Both the position numbers and the translations under genes were made by a program. From Pseudonocardia sp. EC080619-01 (GTDB lineage Bacteria > Actinomycetota > Actinomycetes > Mycobacteriales > Pseudonocardiaceae), in the NCBI RefSeq assembly GCF_001420995.1, contig NZ_CP012184.1:1720501-1784500 (forward strand): a stretch of 64,000 nt of DNA, read 5' to 3'. Shown here piece after piece: positions 60,367 to 64,000 of this stretch (within the stretch, counting starts at the first letter, position 1; each line of letters opens with the position of its first letter). The notes beneath the pieces were generated by a model. That model worked only from the letters and a program-made list of their open reading frames with translations. It ran no database searches and was not told the origin of the DNA.

Positions 60367-61341
60367 ATGATCCTGATGCCGAACACTCCCCGCAGCGCTC
60401 CCGCCGAGGTGCGCGTGCTCGTCGCCGAGATCCAGCTCGAGGCCACCGGCGTCGTCTCCGTCCGCCTGGAGCCCGCCGTCGGCGACAAGCTGCCCGCCTG
60501 GGACCCGGGCGCCCACATCGACCTCGTGCTCGGGCCGGACCTGGAGCGGCAGTACTCGCTGTGCGGGGACCCGACCGACCTGCGCAGCTGGCGGATCGGC
60601 GTGCTGCGCGAGCCGGAGAGCCGCGGCGGCTCCGCGCACGTCCACGAGAAGCTGGTCGTCGGCGACGAGGTGCTGTGCCGGGGCCCGCGCAACAACTTCA
60701 CCCTCGACGACGCCGACGACTACCTGTTCATCGCCGGCGGCATCGGGATCACCCCCATCCTGCCGATGATCTCCGCCTGCGAGGCCGCCGGGAAGCCGTG
60801 GCGACTCGTCTACGGTGGCCGGGCCGAGGAGTCGATGGCCTTCCGGTCCGAGCTCGCGGCCCACGGCGACCGGGTCACGATCTGGCCGCAGGACGCGAAG
60901 GGCCTCATCGATCTGGACGGCCTGCTCGGCACCCCCGCTCCCGGGACGCACGTCTACTGCTGCGGCCCCGGTGTCCTTCTCGACGCCGTCGAACAGCAGT
61001 GTGCGACCTGGCAGGCCGGCACCCTCCACCTCGAGCGCTTCCGCCCCAAGGAGGGCGCGCTGGACGGCGAGAACTCCGCGTTCGAGGTCGTCCTCGACTT
61101 CTCCGACATCAGCATCACCGTGACGCCGGACCAGACCGTCGCCGAGGCGATCGAGGCCGCCGGGGTCGACGTCCCCACCTCGTGCCGGGAGGGCACGTGC
61201 GGGACCTGCGAGACCGTCGTGCTGGAGGGGGAACCGGACCACCGCGACTCGTTCCTCACCCCGGAGGAGAGGGCGTCGAACGAGGTCATGATGGTCTGCT
61301 GCTCGCGGGCGTGCTCCGCGCGGCTCGTGCTCGATCTCTGA
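60367..61341 (+). CDS. Phthalate-dioxygenase-reductase-type FMN/2Fe-2S reductase
   Basis: 324-residue paralogue of 10969-11937: RQYSLCG, GGIGITPILPMI, CCGPGVLL, and the C-terminal cluster CREGTCGTC with a last Cys in VCCSRAC. An ATG at 60376 is an alternative start; neither has a strong ribosome site. Likely reduces the Rieske ferredoxin at 59733, or a Rieske oxygenase directly, as two-component PDR systems do. Confidence 0.86.
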   Translation: MILMPNTPRSAPAEVRVLVAEIQLEATGVVSVRLEPAVGDKLPAWDPGAHIDLVLGPDLERQYSLCGDPTDLRSWRIGVLREPESRGGSAHVHEKLVVGDEVLCRGPRNNFTLDDADDYLFIAGGIGITPILPMISACEAAGKPWRLVYGGRAEESMAFRSELAAHGDRVTIWPQDAKGLIDLDGLLGTPAPGTHVYCCGPGVLLDAVEQQCATWQAGTLHLERFRPKEGALDGENSAFEVVLDFSDISITVTPDQTVAEAIEAAGVDVPTSCREGTCGTCETVVLEGEPDHRDSFLTPEERASNEVMMVCCSRACSARLVLDL

Positions 61342-61358
61342 CGGTCCCCGCCTCCCCC

Positions 61359-61919
61359 TCAGCGGTCCCCCGCGCCGCGGCCGAGCCGCAGCGCCGACAC
61401 GAGGAAGAAGACGCCGCCGAGCGTGGCGTAGCCGGCCACGTTCACGAGCGTCGGGTCCGCCGCCCCCGCCATGAGCAGGAACCCGGTGCCGGCGAACACC
61501 GAGATGCCGCCGCTGAGGACCATCGGCCACTGCCCGCCGAGCGCACGCCTGCCGATCCCGACGACCAGCTGGACCAGTCCGGCGACGACGGCCCACACAC
61601 CCCAGACCCGCAGGACGTCGGGAACGCCCGACGCCGCGGCGACGCCCAGCCCGATCGCGGCGAGCAGGCTGACCGCGACGTTCAGGTACAGCCCCCGGGG
61701 TGCCGGCGCCGGGCGCGAGGCCCGGGCGTCGACGACGGCGCAGGCCACGTCGAACAGCGGGTACAGCACGACCAGGACGGCCACGACCGGCCCGAGGTCC
61801 GGCCCGGTCACGACCAGCAGGACCGCCCAGACGATCGCGAACGCGAACCGGACGAGGTAGAGGCGCCGTAGTGCCGGAGCGGATCCGGTGACGGCGGGTG
61901 TGGTGACGGCGGTGCTCAC
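61359..61919 (-). CDS. DUF308/HdeD-like membrane protein
   Basis: 186 residues with six hydrophobic segments in pairs (FAIVWAVLLVV, VVAVLVVLYPLFDVACAVV, LNVAVSLLAAIGLGVAAA, VWAVVAGLVQLVVGI, VLSGGISVFAGTGFLLMAG, GYATLGGVFFLVSAL), the DUF308 pattern. GTG 61919 has GAGGAG 5 nt upstream. It diverges from a TetR gene, with GAACGTTC palindromes in the gap, the usual layout of a TetR and its single target. Function of DUF308 proteins is unclear; stress or acid tolerance is known for HdeD. Confidence 0.8.
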   Translation of the reverse strand: MSTAVTTPAVTGSAPALRRLYLVRFAFAIVWAVLLVVTGPDLGPVVAVLVVLYPLFDVACAVVDARASRPAPAPRGLYLNVAVSLLAAIGLGVAAASGVPDVLRVWGVWAVVAGLVQLVVGIGRRALGGQWPMVLSGGISVFAGTGFLLMAGAADPTLVNVAGYATLGGVFFLVSALRLGRGAGDR

Positions 61920-61966
61920 GGCGGCTCCTCGGAGGTCTGGGTGCGGAGGCCTCGCCTCCACAAGGG

Positions 61967-61976
61967 AGAACGTTCT
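61967..61976. promoter_or_regulatory. AGAACGTTCT palindrome, DUF308 promoter side
   Basis: Perfect 10-bp palindrome 48 nt upstream of the DUF308 GTG. A second copy of its core lies 59 bp away at 62026. Likely TetR operator. Confidence 0.6.
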
Positions 61977-62025
61977 GTCTCTCTACGACGTAGTCGTGTC
62001 AGGCTCCCGCCGCGAAAGCAAGACC

Positions 62026-62033
62026 GAACGTTC
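62026..62033. promoter_or_regulatory. GAACGTTC palindrome, TetR promoter side
   Basis: GAACGTTC, part of CGAACGTTCT, directly upstream of TAGCCT (62041-62046), a -10-like hexamer 7 nt before the TetR ATG. This suggests a leaderless, autorepressed TetR transcript. Confidence 0.6.
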
Positions 62034-62053
62034 TTTCTGCTAGCCTCCGTCGT

Positions 62054-62653
62054 ATGGCACGCGGCAGCAGCGACCGACCGTCCGAGCCCCGCTCGCGGCT
62101 GCTCGGCACCGCGAGCCGGATCTTCTACGCCGAAGGCGTGCACTCGGTCGGGGTCGACCGGATCCTCACCGAGGCGGGCACCACCCGGGCGACATTCTAC
62201 CGGCACTTCCCCGGCAAGGAGGACCTGGTCGTCGCCTACCTCGAGGCCGCCGACCAGCAGCTGCGGGCGCGTTTCGAGCAGAGCCGGGCGGACCGCGGGA
62301 CGGCGGAGGACGTCCTGCGCGCCGTCGCCGCCGACATCGCCGGGGACATCGGGAGCCCCGGCTTCCGCGGCTGCGCCTTCCTCAACGCGGCGGCCGAGTA
62401 CCCGGACCCGTCGCACCCGGTGCACCGGCGGATCGTCGCCCACCGCGAGTGGTTCCTCGGCGCCGTCTCGGAGCTGTTCGCGCAGGTCGGGGACGGCCTG
62501 GCCGAACCCGCCGGCCGGCACTTCGTCATGCTGCGCGACGGTGCGATGGCGGCCGGCTGCCTGTCCGATCCGGCGACCGTGGGACGGACCTTCCTCGACG
62601 GTGTCGAGGGTCTCCTCTGGTCCCGCTCCGTCCCCGGTGCCCTGCGGGGCTGA
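62054..62653 (+). CDS. TetR-family transcriptional regulator
   Basis: 199 residues. HTH GVDRILTEAGTTRATFYRHF at about 32-51 and a TetR_C ligand domain (GCAFLNAAAEYPDPSHPVH) common in AcrR-like regulators of divergent membrane proteins. Unrelated in detail to the four other TetR proteins of the window. Controls itself and the DUF308 gene, as the two operators suggest. Confidence 0.87.
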   Translation: MARGSSDRPSEPRSRLLGTASRIFYAEGVHSVGVDRILTEAGTTRATFYRHFPGKEDLVVAYLEAADQQLRARFEQSRADRGTAEDVLRAVAADIAGDIGSPGFRGCAFLNAAAEYPDPSHPVHRRIVAHREWFLGAVSELFAQVGDGLAEPAGRHFVMLRDGAMAAGCLSDPATVGRTFLDGVEGLLWSRSVPGALRG

Positions 62654-62768
62654 GGCCCGGCAGTCGACCGGACGACCCGGCTGCGGGACGCCGATTCCCG
62701 GTCGGTCCGCCGTCGGAACGTGATGCCGTCGCCCACCGGCGGCCGGCCTCACCCACCGCGTCCCCCGG

Positions 62769-64000
<1,232 letters not shown>

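Overview
The window is chromosomal DNA from a very GC-rich actinomycete. An MceG-type transporter ATPase, a wax ester synthase/DGAT, MshD-like acetyltransferases, a mycofactocin-type SDR, an FprB-type ferredoxin reductase and many GTG starts suggest a mycolata or Pseudonocardiaceae member. Genus is inferred and Pseudonocardia-like is only a guess. I found no tRNA, rRNA, CRISPR array, insertion sequence or integrase. The content is almost entirely catabolic and regulatory: a patchwork island of oxygenases, CoA-activating enzymes, beta-oxidation-like enzymes and local regulators.

Layout. 0.1-3.6 kb: mceG, a WS/DGAT and an HSL-type esterase. 3.7-5.9 kb: a molybdopterin oxidoreductase. 6.0-16.1 kb: a TetR gene facing a minus-strand unit (Rieske oxygenase, MshD-like GNAT, NTF2/OB-fold fusion, thiolase-like protein), then a P450/3Fe-4S ferredoxin/reductase unit and a tandem CoA-transferase. 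16.4-23.8 kb: two tail-to-tail TetR paralogues, an ALDH/enoyl-CoA hydratase/thiolase/OB-fold operon, and a plus-strand hydratase/hydrolase/microprotein operon. 23.9-29.4 kb: an FprB-type reductase, a second molybdopterin enzyme and an ALDH. 29.7-36.5 kb: TetR, an acyl-CoA ligase, a second Rieske/GNAT pair, and an SRPBCC/APH-like/lipocalin-like trio. 36.5-43.9 kb: AMP ligase, ALDH, SDR, LysR and an acyl-CoA dehydrogenase pair whose first gene carries an in-frame amber codon. 43.9-49.4 kb: lactate-permease-type transporter, pyruvate carboxylase and a small membrane protein. 49.8-55.3 kb: LysR, hydroxyisobutyrate-dehydrogenase-like protein, ALDH, hydratase and CoA-transferase. 55.3-61.3 kb: FCD-type GntR, ketol-acid reductoisomerase, two amidohydrolases, a Rieske ferredoxin and its reductase. 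61.4-64 kb: a DUF308 protein, TetR and a partial biotin-dependent carboxylase.

The most informative pattern is regulatory. Three sets of palindromes recur in promoter regions. A CTA-N7-TAG element occurs at six places; two copies, upstream of the first molybdopterin enzyme and the first Rieske unit, agree at 18 of 20 bases. It would tie together a Rieske oxygenase, a molybdenum enzyme, an SDR/ALDH pair, a CoA-transferase and an acyl-CoA dehydrogenase. A GACA-N12-TGTC element precedes the P450 and the ALDH/thiolase operon and has a degenerate relative before the SRPBCC gene. A CCTGGATCC element lies by the FCD GntR gene, the permease/pyruvate carboxylase unit and the reductoisomerase/amidohydrolase divergon.

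Together the genes look like one or more pathways that oxygenate a substrate, oxidise alcohol to aldehyde to acid, activate the acid to a CoA thioester, and shorten it by acyl-CoA dehydrogenase, hydratase and thiolase or retro-aldolase steps. The substrate cannot be read from the sequence.
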